From positions 62,001-126,000 of the forward strand of contig NZ_FQWD01000007.1 of the NCBI RefSeq assembly GCF_900129565.1: 64,000 bases of DNA, in the 5' to 3' direction. Below the pieces are notes generated by a model. The model was not told the DNA's origin and searched no databases. It saw only the letters and a program-made list of their open reading frames with translations. Of this stretch, positions 1 to 7,148 are shown in pieces. The DNA comes from Marisediminitalea aggregata (GTDB lineage: Bacteria; Pseudomonadota; Gammaproteobacteria; Enterobacterales; Alteromonadaceae). The translations under genes were made by a program, and so were the position numbers. Position 1 is the stretch's first letter. Each line of letters opens with the position of its first letter.

Positions 1-1
1 G

Positions 2-1381
2 TTAGGCAACAAAGCCACTACCCTTTACTTCGATGTCATCTATTACGCGGGCGACTGGGAAATCAAAAACCAGTTGTTCTACGATGCCTACGACAACATT
101 AACGAAAACGCTTACGGCTTCTCGCAGTTCCACGACAGCTGGGTTGTTGAAGATAAAGTGGTATTCTCAACGGATGTGGAAACAGGCTCACTGTTCGCAC
201 AGTTCCAGATTTCACCGTCAATCCGTTATACCGATTTCTTACATGGCGACGACTTTACTTACGAGTACTTTAACCGCCGTGACCTGACTATGCCGTCAAG
301 CGCTCTGGACCGTCGTTTACTGGCAACCCGTTCTGGCATGAACTACGACAATTATGACGTGGGTAATTACCTGGATCTGGGTTTCGCCGCCATGACAGAC
401 TTGACCTGGGACTGGGGTTTGAACATCGTGTTGGGTGCCCGTTATGACACCATCGATATTGAAACGACCTCTCGTCAGGACCTGCTGCTGCCAGGTGCGC
501 GTGAAGATGCGGATGTTACTACACCAATCTCACTTGATGAAACGGTTGATGGTGTATCCTGGAACGCCAGTATCTCTTACACAACCCCAATTGGTTTGAT
601 CCCTTATATCACTATGGCTGAACAAGCTACATTGGTTGCCGGTCAGGGTGCTGAAATTAACTACGGTCAGTTGGGTAACGCTGATGGCAGTGGTGCATTC
701 GATACCTCTGAGCTGCTTGAATACGGTGTGAAAGGTTCATTCCTGGATGAGTCACTGTACTTTGCCCTGTCAATTTTTGAACAGGAGCGTACCGACTACA
801 ACACCCAGAATACAGTTACCAACAACACCACAAACAACCAGGGTCTGGAATTTGAACTGCGTTGGGTAGTGAACGAAAGCCTGGTACTGTCTGCCGGTTA
901 CTCGAACGTTGAGGTTGTTAACCTGACGGCGTTGGAAAACGGTTCACAGTTCGGATTCCTGGGTGCAGAAGACCTGGTTAACCTGACCGACCCGTCACTG
1001 GTATTCGGTGGTAACGTTATCGGTCTGAACCTGGTTGGTCCGGGCACTAACAACCCGAAAGGCCTGAAAGCCGGTATGCCGGAAAACATCTACACGCTGA
1101 CTGGTACCTACGACTTCCAGAATGGCTATGCAGCCAGCTTGAGCGTTATCGATGTTGATTCAGTGTCTTCAGGTTTCTCAGGAGCGGTTACGCTGCCTGC
1201 TTATACCCTGGTTAACGCGGGTCTGTCTTATCAGGACGAAAACTTCGGGGTTAACCTGACAGTGAAGAACCTGACGGATGAACGCTACTTCCGTGCGAAC
1301 TTCCCGGACTTGTTCGGTAGCCAAATCGTACTACCAGAACTACCTCGTCACTTTAATGTGAAGTTCTCTTACAAGTTCTAA
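2..1381 (+). CDS. TonB-dependent outer membrane receptor, C-terminal part
   Basis: The frame is open from the first bases of the window, so the gene starts upstream; 459 residues of the beta-barrel are seen. The sequence is rich in alternating aromatic and polar residues, contains barrel-type segments such as LYFALSIFEQERTDYN, and a VNLTVKNLTDERYF segment typical of the last strands of TonB receptors. It ends in FNVKFSYKF, a terminal aromatic residue as needed for outer membrane insertion. The plug and TonB box lie outside the window. It is followed by a good terminator and then by a NUP lipoprotein and the purine genes, so a role in taking up purines or nucleosides is an inference from position only. 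Family call is firm, substrate is not. Confidence 0.9.
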   Translation, partial: LGNKATTLYFDVIYYAGDWEIKNQLFYDAYDNINENAYGFSQFHDSWVVEDKVVFSTDVETGSLFAQFQISPSIRYTDFLHGDDFTYEYFNRRDLTMPSSALDRRLLATRSGMNYDNYDVGNYLDLGFAAMTDLTWDWGLNIVLGARYDTIDIETTSRQDLLLPGAREDADVTTPISLDETVDGVSWNASISYTTPIGLIPYITMAEQATLVAGQGAEINYGQLGNADGSGAFDTSELLEYGVKGSFLDESLYFALSIFEQERTDYNTQNTVTNNTTNNQGLEFELRWVVNESLVLSAGYSNVEVVNLTALENGSQFGFLGAEDLVNLTDPSLVFGGNVIGLNLVGPGTNNPKGLKAGMPENIYTLTGTYDFQNGYAASLSVIDVDSVSSGFSGAVTLPAYTLVNAGLSYQDENFGVNLTVKNLTDERYFRANFPDLFGSQIVLPELPRHFNVKFSYKF

Positions 1382-1403
1382 TAAGTTGTGAACAAGTAAA
1401 TCG

Positions 1404-1431
1404 TAAAGGCATGCTCTGGCATGCCTTTTTT
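1404..1431 (+). terminator. Rho-independent terminator after the TonB receptor
   Basis: The stem AAGGCATGC / GCATGCCTT has a short loop and is followed by a run of T residues. It lies between the receptor stop codon and the NUP lipoprotein start. It decides against the upstream ATG at 1411, which would fall inside this hairpin. Confidence 0.85.
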
Positions 1432-1443
1432 ATGGAGTACAGT

Positions 1444-2562
1444 ATGCGATTATTATCAATTTTAGCCACGTTATTTCTGTTAACCGCGTGCCAGCCACCA
1501 GGGCCAGGCCCAGGTGAACACGGCCCCGGTTTCGAGGGCGGTATGCCGCCTCCTATGCCCGCACCGTTAAAAATAAAAGCGGTTGTGGTTACCATGTTCG
1601 AAATGGGCGAAGACACCGGCGACAAGCCCGGCGAATTCCAGTTTTGGCGCGAGCGCTATGGGTTAAGCGAGCGATTTGCTTTTCCTCAGTCTTTCCACGA
1701 TATCTACTTCAACCGGGATAAAGGCGTATTAGGCATCGTGACGGGTATGGGTATAAGCCGGGCGTCATCTGCCATTATGGCACTGGGCCTCGACCCTCGC
1801 TTCGACCTGACCCAGGCCTACTGGCTGGTTGCCGGTATTGCAGGCATTGACCCGGAAGACGGCTCAATTGGCTCAGCGGTGTGGGCTGACTATTTAATTG
1901 ACGGCGATCTCGCGCATCAAATTGATGCCAGAGAAATCCCGGCAGACTGGAAAACCGGTTACTTTCCATTATTCGCTAACGCGCCCTATCCTGACAACGG
2001 CGGCGAAAATGTCGCCCGCAATGGCGAAATGTTTCAGCTTAATACCCGTCTGATTGACTGGGCGTTTAATCTGACAAAAGACATCAGCTTAAGCGATACA
2101 CCCGCTATGCAAGCCTTACGTGGACAGTATATCAGTATGCCGAACGCGCAATTGCCGCCCAAAGTCATGCGCGGCGATCACATGGCCGCGTCGACATTCT
2201 GGCATGGCAAACTCTTTAATGACTGGGCGAATGACTGGACGCGTTTCTGGACCAACGGCAAAGGCAATTTTGTGACCTCGGGCATGGAAGATACCGGAGC
2301 CTATCAGTCGATGGTGTATTTAGAGCAGGCCGGGAAAGTGGATAAATCCCGCTTTATGGTACTCCGGACCGCCAGTAATTTCACCATGCAACCTGACGGT
2401 TTAACCGCTGCGGAAAACCTGGCAGCTGAGAGCACCGGTGCGGGTTACGCGGGCATGAGGCCATCACTGGAAGCGGCTTTTGTGGTTGGTAGTACCGTGA
2501 TTGACGACATCGTCTCTAACTGGGAAACCTATCAGTCAACACTTCCGGGCAATACTGACTAG
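1444..2562 (+). CDS. NUP-family purine nucleoside permease-like lipoprotein
   Basis: The predicted 372-residue product begins with a lipoprotein signal (MRLLSILATLFLLTAC, lipobox LTAC with Cys at about residue 16), followed by a Pro/Gly-rich linker. I start it at 1444 because the ATG at 1411 lies in the terminator of the preceding gene. The body contains VVVTMFEMGEDTGDKPGEF and YWLVAGIAGIDPEDGS-type segments that I recognise from the purine nucleoside permease (NUP) family, which is related in fold to nucleoside phosphorylases. Family members are linked to purine nucleoside uptake in fungi; in bacteria the role is little studied. Its place between a TonB receptor and adenine deaminase fits nucleoside capture or cleavage in the periplasm. 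Function is inferred. Confidence 0.8.
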   Translation: MRLLSILATLFLLTACQPPGPGPGEHGPGFEGGMPPPMPAPLKIKAVVVTMFEMGEDTGDKPGEFQFWRERYGLSERFAFPQSFHDIYFNRDKGVLGIVTGMGISRASSAIMALGLDPRFDLTQAYWLVAGIAGIDPEDGSIGSAVWADYLIDGDLAHQIDAREIPADWKTGYFPLFANAPYPDNGGENVARNGEMFQLNTRLIDWAFNLTKDISLSDTPAMQALRGQYISMPNAQLPPKVMRGDHMAASTFWHGKLFNDWANDWTRFWTNGKGNFVTSGMEDTGAYQSMVYLEQAGKVDKSRFMVLRTASNFTMQPDGLTAAENLAAESTGAGYAGMRPSLEAAFVVGSTVIDDIVSNWETYQSTLPGNTD

Positions 2563-2603
2563 CTTTAGCCTCTAAGTCTCTCAGTCTCTGGGGTTTCAGC
2601 ACG

Positions 2604-2630
2604 AAAAAGGCCTGCTTCGCGCAGGCCTTT
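2604..2630. terminator. Bidirectional terminator between convergent genes
   Basis: The stem AAAGGCCTGC / GCAGGCCTTT has a four-base loop and is flanked by A residues on the left and T-rich sequence on the right. It sits between the NUP gene (plus) and adenine deaminase (minus) and can serve both. Confidence 0.85.
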
Positions 2631-2656
2631 GCATTTATTGAGCAGTTATTTCGCCG

Positions 2657-3664
2657 CTATTGAGCGGCTAGCGCATCTATTTTCCTGAGCCAGTGATTTT
2701 TCTCATCAGTAGGTAAAAAAGACGCAACAAAACTGTTTTTTACCAATTTTACTAACTGAGATTCGTTCATAGAAAGATGCGTCATCAGCGCGCGATAATT
2801 GTCGTTCAGGTAACCGCCAAAATAGCTCGGATCATCCGCATTCACGGTCACACACAGGTCATCGTCGAGCAGTGACAGAATATTGTGATCCTTCATGTGG
2901 TCGAACACACACAGTTTGATGTTACTTTGCGGGCAAACCGTCAAAGGCATACCTTCATCTTTCAGTCGCTGCATTAACGAAGCGTCTTCAACGCACCGCA
3001 CGCCGTGGTCAATACGATCAACATGCAGTAAATCCAATGCCTGCCAGATGTACTCAGGAGGCCCCTCCTCACCCGCATGCGCTACACATTTAAAGCCCAG
3101 AGCGCGCGCCGCAGCAAACACCTTAACGAATTTTTCCGGTGGGTTACCCAGCTCTGAACTGTCCAGTCCTACCGCTTTGATCATGGGGTAATACGCTCTT
3201 GCCTGATTCAGGGTGTCGATGGCGTCTTTCTCAGAAAGGTGACGCAGGAATGACATGATCAGATAAACCGAGATTCCCCATTTCTGTTTAGCGTCCTGAA
3301 TAGCCCGTTCAAAGCCGGGCATAAAGACATCAAAGCCAACCCCTCTGCTGGTATGCGTTTGCGGATCAAACATGATTTCAGCATGTACCACATTGTCATC
3401 ATGACAACGGGTCAGGTAGGCCATCATTAACTGATAAAAATCGTCTTCATCCCTCAGGACATCAGCGCCCTGATAATATAAATCTAAAAAGCTCTGCAAA
3501 TCCTCGAACTGATACGCCGCTTCAATGTCGGCAATCGAATCATAGGGTAGCGAGACCCCGTGTTTGCTTGCCAGATTCCACATCATTGCAGGTTCTAACG
3601 ATCCTTCTATATGCAGATGTAATTCCGTTTTTGGCAATGCATGTATTAATTTAATTAAATTCAT
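2657..3664 (-). CDS. Adenine deaminase (adenosine deaminase-like family)
   Basis: The predicted enzyme (335 aa) hydrolyses adenine to hypoxanthine and ammonia in the cytoplasm. The metal site is visible: HLH at residues 16-18 inside KTELHLHIEGSLEP, then VAHAGEEGPPEYIW, RIDHGVRC and a final NADDPSYFGGYLND segment. The pattern DPQTHTSRGV, FLRHLSEKDA and VGLDSSELGNPP matches the Aah1-like adenine deaminase branch better than classical adenosine deaminases. I start at the ATG at 3664, preceded by AAGGAA; an upstream in-frame start would add nine unlikely residues. It is divergent from the purine permease gene, with which it shares a spacer holding a RutR-like site. The hypoxanthine product feeds xanthine dehydrogenase encoded downstream. 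Confidence 0.9.
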   Translation of the reverse strand: MNLIKLIHALPKTELHLHIEGSLEPAMMWNLASKHGVSLPYDSIADIEAAYQFEDLQSFLDLYYQGADVLRDEDDFYQLMMAYLTRCHDDNVVHAEIMFDPQTHTSRGVGFDVFMPGFERAIQDAKQKWGISVYLIMSFLRHLSEKDAIDTLNQARAYYPMIKAVGLDSSELGNPPEKFVKVFAAARALGFKCVAHAGEEGPPEYIWQALDLLHVDRIDHGVRCVEDASLMQRLKDEGMPLTVCPQSNIKLCVFDHMKDHNILSLLDDDLCVTVNADDPSYFGGYLNDNYRALMTHLSMNESQLVKLVKNSFVASFLPTDEKNHWLRKIDALAAQ

Positions 3665-3842
3665 GAGTTCCTTAATGGCTAACGAGCGCACACATAGTTA
3701 GCAATATCACCATTTTGGTGCAATCCTACCCGCTTCTGTGCCAAAATATGCAACAATAAACGGGTTTATTATGACGTTCATCTCAATGAATAAACGCTTT
3801 TTGTTATTACTTCCGGAGTCTAGCAGATCTCGCACCAACTCA

Positions 3843-3858
3843 TTGACTAAATGGTCAG
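3843..3858. promoter_or_regulatory. RutR-like operator in front of the purine permease gene
   Basis: TTGACTAAATGGTCAG matches 12 of the 14 fixed positions of the RutR consensus TTGACCANNTGGTCAA. A possible -10 (GATAAT, 3876-3881) follows, so the site would cover the -35 region. The same arrangement is seen before xdhA. The spacer is shared with the divergent adenine deaminase gene. Confidence 0.65.
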
Positions 3859-3917
3859 TTTTTTGCTTGTGTTCCGATAATACCGATTCATAAACAACTA
3901 CTATAAAGAGAATATCT

Positions 3918-5246
3918 ATGTCTTCCCCGCTGATTGAGCGCCTTTTCAAACTCCAGGCCCATGGCACAACCGTAAAAACAGAGGTGATTGCCGGTTTAAC
4001 TACCTTCGCCGCCATGTCATACATATTGGTAGTGAACCCAGGCATTCTTGGCCTCAGCGGAATGCCAGCTGCAGGGTTGATTACCGTTACCGCACTGGCA
4101 GCCTGCCTGGGTACACTACTGATGGCCTTTATGACAAACTACCCTATCGCGCTAGCGCCGGGTATGGGTCTGAATGCCTTCTTTGCCTTTACTATTTGCA
4201 TGACGCGGGAAGTGCCTTGGGAAGCAGCCCTCGGTATCGTATTCTGGAACGGCATTTTATTTTTGTTACTCACCCTCACCGGGGTGCGCACGCTGATAGC
4301 AGAGGCTATTCCGCCATCGCTGAAAATTGGTGTGCAGTGCGGTATTGGCTTGTTTATCGCGTTCATTGGTCTGAAAAATGCGGGATTGATTGTCGCCAAC
4401 CCGGCCACGTTCGTGACCATAGGTGATTTATCAGACCCAGCTGTCATGCTGGCATTGGCGGGTATATTACTTACCGTTGTGCTGGTAATGAAACGCGTCA
4501 CAGGTGGCATTTTGTTGTCCATCGTATTGCTGACCCTGATTGGTACGCTGATCCCTACAGAAACCGGCACGCTTACCGCTACGCCTGATGCCATTGTCGG
4601 TATGCCCGAGCCTATCAGCGATACCTGGTTTGCAATGGATATTATGTATCCCATTGAACATTTTGCAGAAACCTGGGATCTGATTTTCGCCCTGATGTTC
4701 GTTAACATGTTCGATACTATTGGCACGCTGATTGGCGTATCACGTCGCGCAAACCTGTTAAATGAAGAGGGTAAACTGCCCAAAATCGGTAGCGCTATGA
4801 CAGCCGATGCCACGGCCAGTGTTGTCGGTGCTGCACTGGGCACCTCACCGGTTACCAGTTACGTTGAATCAGCCGCCGGAGCTTCAGCGGGCGGCCGAAC
4901 CGGTCTAACCGCAGTAGTCGTGGCTATTTGCTTTTTATTAGCCCTGTTTCTGACGCCGTTGATGAAGGTCATCCCGTTAATGGCCACAACACCGGCACTG
5001 GTTATGGTTGGAATTTTAATGATGGAGTCTATTCGTCATCTGGAGTTCGATGATCTGGGCGCGACAGCGACCGCCGTCGTGGCATTAATGGCGATGCCAC
5101 TAACGTTCAGTATCAGTGAAGGTATTGCGCTGGGCTTTATCACTTATGTAGGTGTAAAACTGGGTGCCGGCAAATACAAGGAAATCAGTGTCATCACTTA
5201 CCTGTTGGCCGGTGTGTTTATACTTCGGTACCTGCTCGGGTTATAA
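3918..5246 (+). CDS. NCS2-family purine permease (AzgA/GhxP-like)
   Basis: A 442-residue polytopic inner membrane transporter, predicted to import guanine, hypoxanthine or adenine with protons. The start MSSPLIERLFKLQAHGTTVKTE followed by EVIAGLTTFAAMSYILVVNP is the signature opening of the AzgA-like branch of NCS2. LAPGMGLNAFFAFT and a late MFVNMFDTIGTLIGV segment are the family's substrate and transport motifs, and GTSPVTSYVESAAGASAGGRTGL is also diagnostic. About 12-14 hydrophobic segments can be counted. It follows a RutR-like operator and is divergent from adenine deaminase, so uptake and first degradation step are paired. Which purine is preferred cannot be read from sequence. Confidence 0.92.
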   Translation: MSSPLIERLFKLQAHGTTVKTEVIAGLTTFAAMSYILVVNPGILGLSGMPAAGLITVTALAACLGTLLMAFMTNYPIALAPGMGLNAFFAFTICMTREVPWEAALGIVFWNGILFLLLTLTGVRTLIAEAIPPSLKIGVQCGIGLFIAFIGLKNAGLIVANPATFVTIGDLSDPAVMLALAGILLTVVLVMKRVTGGILLSIVLLTLIGTLIPTETGTLTATPDAIVGMPEPISDTWFAMDIMYPIEHFAETWDLIFALMFVNMFDTIGTLIGVSRRANLLNEEGKLPKIGSAMTADATASVVGAALGTSPVTSYVESAAGASAGGRTGLTAVVVAICFLLALFLTPLMKVIPLMATTPALVMVGILMMESIRHLEFDDLGATATAVVALMAMPLTFSISEGIALGFITYVGVKLGAGKYKEISVITYLLAGVFILRYLLGL

Positions 5247-5260
5247 ATCGGAATCTACAC

Positions 5261-5285
5261 AAACGGGGCGAAAGCCCCGTTTTTC
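5261..5285. terminator. Bidirectional terminator between permease and puuE
   Basis: AAACGGGGC / GCCCCGTTT with a short loop and T residues on both outer sides. The two flanking genes converge here. Confidence 0.85.
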
Positions 5286-5298
5286 TTACCCCTGAGAA

Positions 5299-6198
5299 TT
5301 ATAGAGGAAAGTGTGTTTGCCAGTGACGGGCAATCTCTTCCCGGGTACACAGCCACACGTTGTCGTGTCCCTGCACATACTCTACAAAGCGCTTGAGCGC
5401 CGCAAACCTTGCCGGGCGACCCACGATACGATTGTGCAAACCAATCGATAACATTTTCGGTTGAGAAGCCCCTTCCTCGTAAAGTACATCAAAGGCATCT
5501 TTCAGGTAGGTGTAAAATTGATCGCCGCTGTTAAACCCCTGCGGGGTACCAAATCGCATATCGTTGGTATCCAGCGTGTAAGGCACCATCAGCAACGGCT
5601 TGCTGTAATGTTTGTCATAATATGGCAGGTCATCGGCGTAGGAGTCAGCGCAATACAAAATGTCATCACGCTCAGCCAGTAACGCCAGTGTATTGGGGCT
5701 GGTGCGACCGGTATACCAGCCAGCAGGTTTTTTCCCGGTCAGTGACTCGTGGATGGCAATGGAAGCCTCCATTTGCGCACGCTCTTCCTCAATAGGCATT
5801 GACTGATAATGAATCCAACGCATTGCATGACTGGCAATTTCCCAGTCTGCATCGAGCATGGCTTTCAGCGCTTCGGGATGACGCTGCAGCGCCATGGTAA
5901 CGGCAAAGACGGTGACGGGTATGTTCGCTTCGGTAAACAATTTATGCAGGCGCCAGAATCCGGCACGGCTGCCGTATTCGTAAATCGACTCCATGCTTAA
6001 ATGGCGATCCGGATAAGGCTGTGCGCCAATAATCTCAGACAGAAAAATTTCAGAGTGGCTGTCACCATGCAACACACAGTTTTCTCCGCCCTCTTCATAA
6101 TTTAAAACAAATTGCACTGCAATGCGTGCGTTCCCCGGCCATTTGGGATGCGGTGGGTTAGCGCCATAACCGACTAAATCACGTGGATATTCGCTCAT
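5299..6198 (-). CDS. puuE: Allantoinase of the polysaccharide deacetylase family (PuuE)
   Basis: The predicted 299-residue cytoplasmic enzyme opens the ring of allantoin to allantoate. It starts MSEYPRDLVGYGANPPHPKW, followed by ARIAVQFVLNYEEGGE, which is the typical opening of PuuE allantoinases and not of the metal-dependent amidohydrolase AllB. The NodB-type fold is seen in NIPVTVFAVTMALQRHPE, EIASHAMRWIHY and GWYTGRTSPNT. The ATG at 6198 overlaps the stop of the TetR regulator gene in an ATGA, so the two are translationally coupled; the longer reading frame upstream is not a likely start. It closes the urate-to-allantoate route whose other enzymes are encoded on the opposite strand just upstream. 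Confidence 0.92.
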   Translation of the reverse strand: MSEYPRDLVGYGANPPHPKWPGNARIAVQFVLNYEEGGENCVLHGDSHSEIFLSEIIGAQPYPDRHLSMESIYEYGSRAGFWRLHKLFTEANIPVTVFAVTMALQRHPEALKAMLDADWEIASHAMRWIHYQSMPIEEERAQMEASIAIHESLTGKKPAGWYTGRTSPNTLALLAERDDILYCADSYADDLPYYDKHYSKPLLMVPYTLDTNDMRFGTPQGFNSGDQFYTYLKDAFDVLYEEGASQPKMLSIGLHNRIVGRPARFAALKRFVEYVQGHDNVWLCTREEIARHWQTHFPL

Positions 6199-6848
6199 TC
6201 CGATGCCTCCAGGTATTTTTGCGGTACCGCCAGCCCACAACCAGTCAGAACCAAATGCACAAGTTGTCGGGTTGCTTCATCAAAATCAACGCGTTTCATG
6301 GCTTTGCCACGCAAGCTGCTGATCTGCGCCGAGAAGTCTGCATAATGCTGAGTACAGGCCCAGATATGAAACAGCAGGTAGGTGGGATCGACCGCTTGCA
6401 TTCTGCCCTGCTCAATCCAGCTGTTAAGAATGGCCACGCGCCCGTTCATCCACGCCACGTGTTCGTTGCGGAAAAACTTATTCAGGTATGGCGCACCATT
6501 CAGCACTTCCATGGCAAAAATTTTGGATGCCAGCGGATGCGTGCGGGACATCGTCATTTTCTCAGCAATGTAATCAGCCAGTGATATCGCCGGGTCGTCT
6601 TCACTGGTCACCTTGTCGAAGCGGGAGTTCCAGGTCGACATGATGTCTTGCAGCAAAGCGACGTACAGACCTTGCTTAGACTTAAAGTAATAAAGAATAT
6701 TGGTTTTGGGCAACCCTGCCTCGTCAGCAATTTGTTGCACCGATGTTCCCTTAAAGCCATGTGTTGCGAAGGCTTTTTCAGCAGCGGCCAGAATCTTACG
6801 TTTATTCTTGGCACCAATACTGCCTTCCATTTTTGATTTGCTTACCAT
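6195..6848 (-). CDS. RutR-like TetR-family transcriptional regulator
   Basis: A 217-residue TetR-type repressor. The N-terminal helix-turn-helix is seen in GFKGTSVQQIADEAGLPKTNILYYF, followed by KSKQGLY. The C-terminal ligand domain, with MEVLNGAPYL, IEQGRMQAVDP and LLFHIWACTQHYADF, closely parallels E. coli RutR, which binds uracil or thymine and controls pyrimidine and some purine genes. I prefer the ATG at 6848 to the GTG at 6857. It is co-transcribed with puuE and is divergent from xdhA; matching palindromes lie in front of it, in front of xdhA and in front of the purine permease. The ligand here may be a purine breakdown product; that is inference. Confidence 0.88.
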   Translation of the reverse strand: MVSKSKMEGSIGAKNKRKILAAAEKAFATHGFKGTSVQQIADEAGLPKTNILYYFKSKQGLYVALLQDIMSTWNSRFDKVTSEDDPAISLADYIAEKMTMSRTHPLASKIFAMEVLNGAPYLNKFFRNEHVAWMNGRVAILNSWIEQGRMQAVDPTYLLFHIWACTQHYADFSAQISSLRGKAMKRVDFDEATRQLVHLVLTGCGLAVPQKYLEASE

Positions 6849-6893
6849 CGATACCACTTTTTTTAATTAAACTCGTTCACACCCAGCAAAATC

Positions 6894-6909
6894 CTGACCA
6901 ATTAGTCAT
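6894..6909. promoter_or_regulatory. RutR-like operator upstream of the regulator gene
   Basis: CTGACCAATTAGTCAT matches 11 of 14 fixed positions of TTGACCANNTGGTCAA. It lies 45 bases before the regulator start, suggesting autoregulation. It is the weakest of the three sites. Confidence 0.55.
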
Positions 6910-7012
6910 CATTTTTGCATAATTCAGTTTAAGAGCTGAAAACTGCTCAGAAAGAGATTTTTTATTTCGCGTGAATCGTACCACAAATTTTGAATATGTT
7001 TAGCGATATAAA

Positions 7013-7033
7013 CAGACGTGCAGCACGCGTCTG
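7013..7033. repeat. Dyad in the rutR-like/xdhA spacer
   Basis: CAGACG and CGTCTG flank an inner CGTGCAGCACG palindrome. It is placed between the two RutR-like sites. It could be a site for another regulator or a hairpin; no assignment is made. Confidence 0.35.
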
Positions 7034-7055
7034 ACCAGTAATTCTTTTAAAAAAT

Positions 7056-7071
7056 CTGACCATTTGGTCTA
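7056..7071. promoter_or_regulatory. RutR-like operator in front of xdhA
   Basis: CTGACCATTTGGTCTA contains the symmetric core TGACCA-TT-TGGTC and matches 12 of 14 fixed positions of the RutR consensus. It overlaps the expected -35 region of the promoter whose -10 is at 7092-7097, the geometry of a repressor site. A separate half site, CTGACCA, is present at 7031-7037. Confidence 0.7.
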
Positions 7072-7091
7072 CTTTTTGAATGTATTATGCT

Positions 7092-7097
7092 TATAAT
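7092..7097 (+). promoter_or_regulatory. -10 element of the xdhA operon promoter
   Basis: A perfect TATAAT. No good -35 is found 16-18 bases upstream; that space is taken by the RutR-like palindrome. Transcription would start near 7104, giving a leader of about 45 bases and ruling out the in-frame ATG at 7080 as the start of xdhA. Confidence 0.6.
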
Positions 7098-7111
7098 GTT
7101 CGACAACTCCC

Positions 7112-7144
7112 GGGGGCGAGCCCCCTACTAGCTGGCTCGGAGCC
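7112..7144 (+). promoter_or_regulatory. Short xdhA leader with mutually exclusive hairpins
   Basis: Three overlapping pairings can form in the leader: GGGGG (7112-7116) with CCCCC (7121-7125), GAGCC (7118-7122) with GGCTC (7134-7138), and GGCTC (7134-7138) with GAGCC (7140-7144). The last one covers the ribosome binding site GGAG at 7139-7142. A role in translation control is possible but unproven. Confidence 0.35.
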
Positions 7145-7148
7145 AACA

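Noticed and set aside
3692-3917. Purine riboswitch upstream of the permease
   Set aside because: No purine aptamer core or paired loops can be found; control by the RutR-like site is better supported.
4139-4843. Long open frame on the minus strand opposite the purine permease gene
   Set aside because: It mirrors the hydrophobic permease codons, has no recognisable domain and no ribosome site, and the plus-strand gene is certain.
7080-7148. Possible upstream start of xdhA at 7080
   Set aside because: These codons cover the -10 element and leader; the family N terminus begins at 7149 with a GGAG ribosome site.
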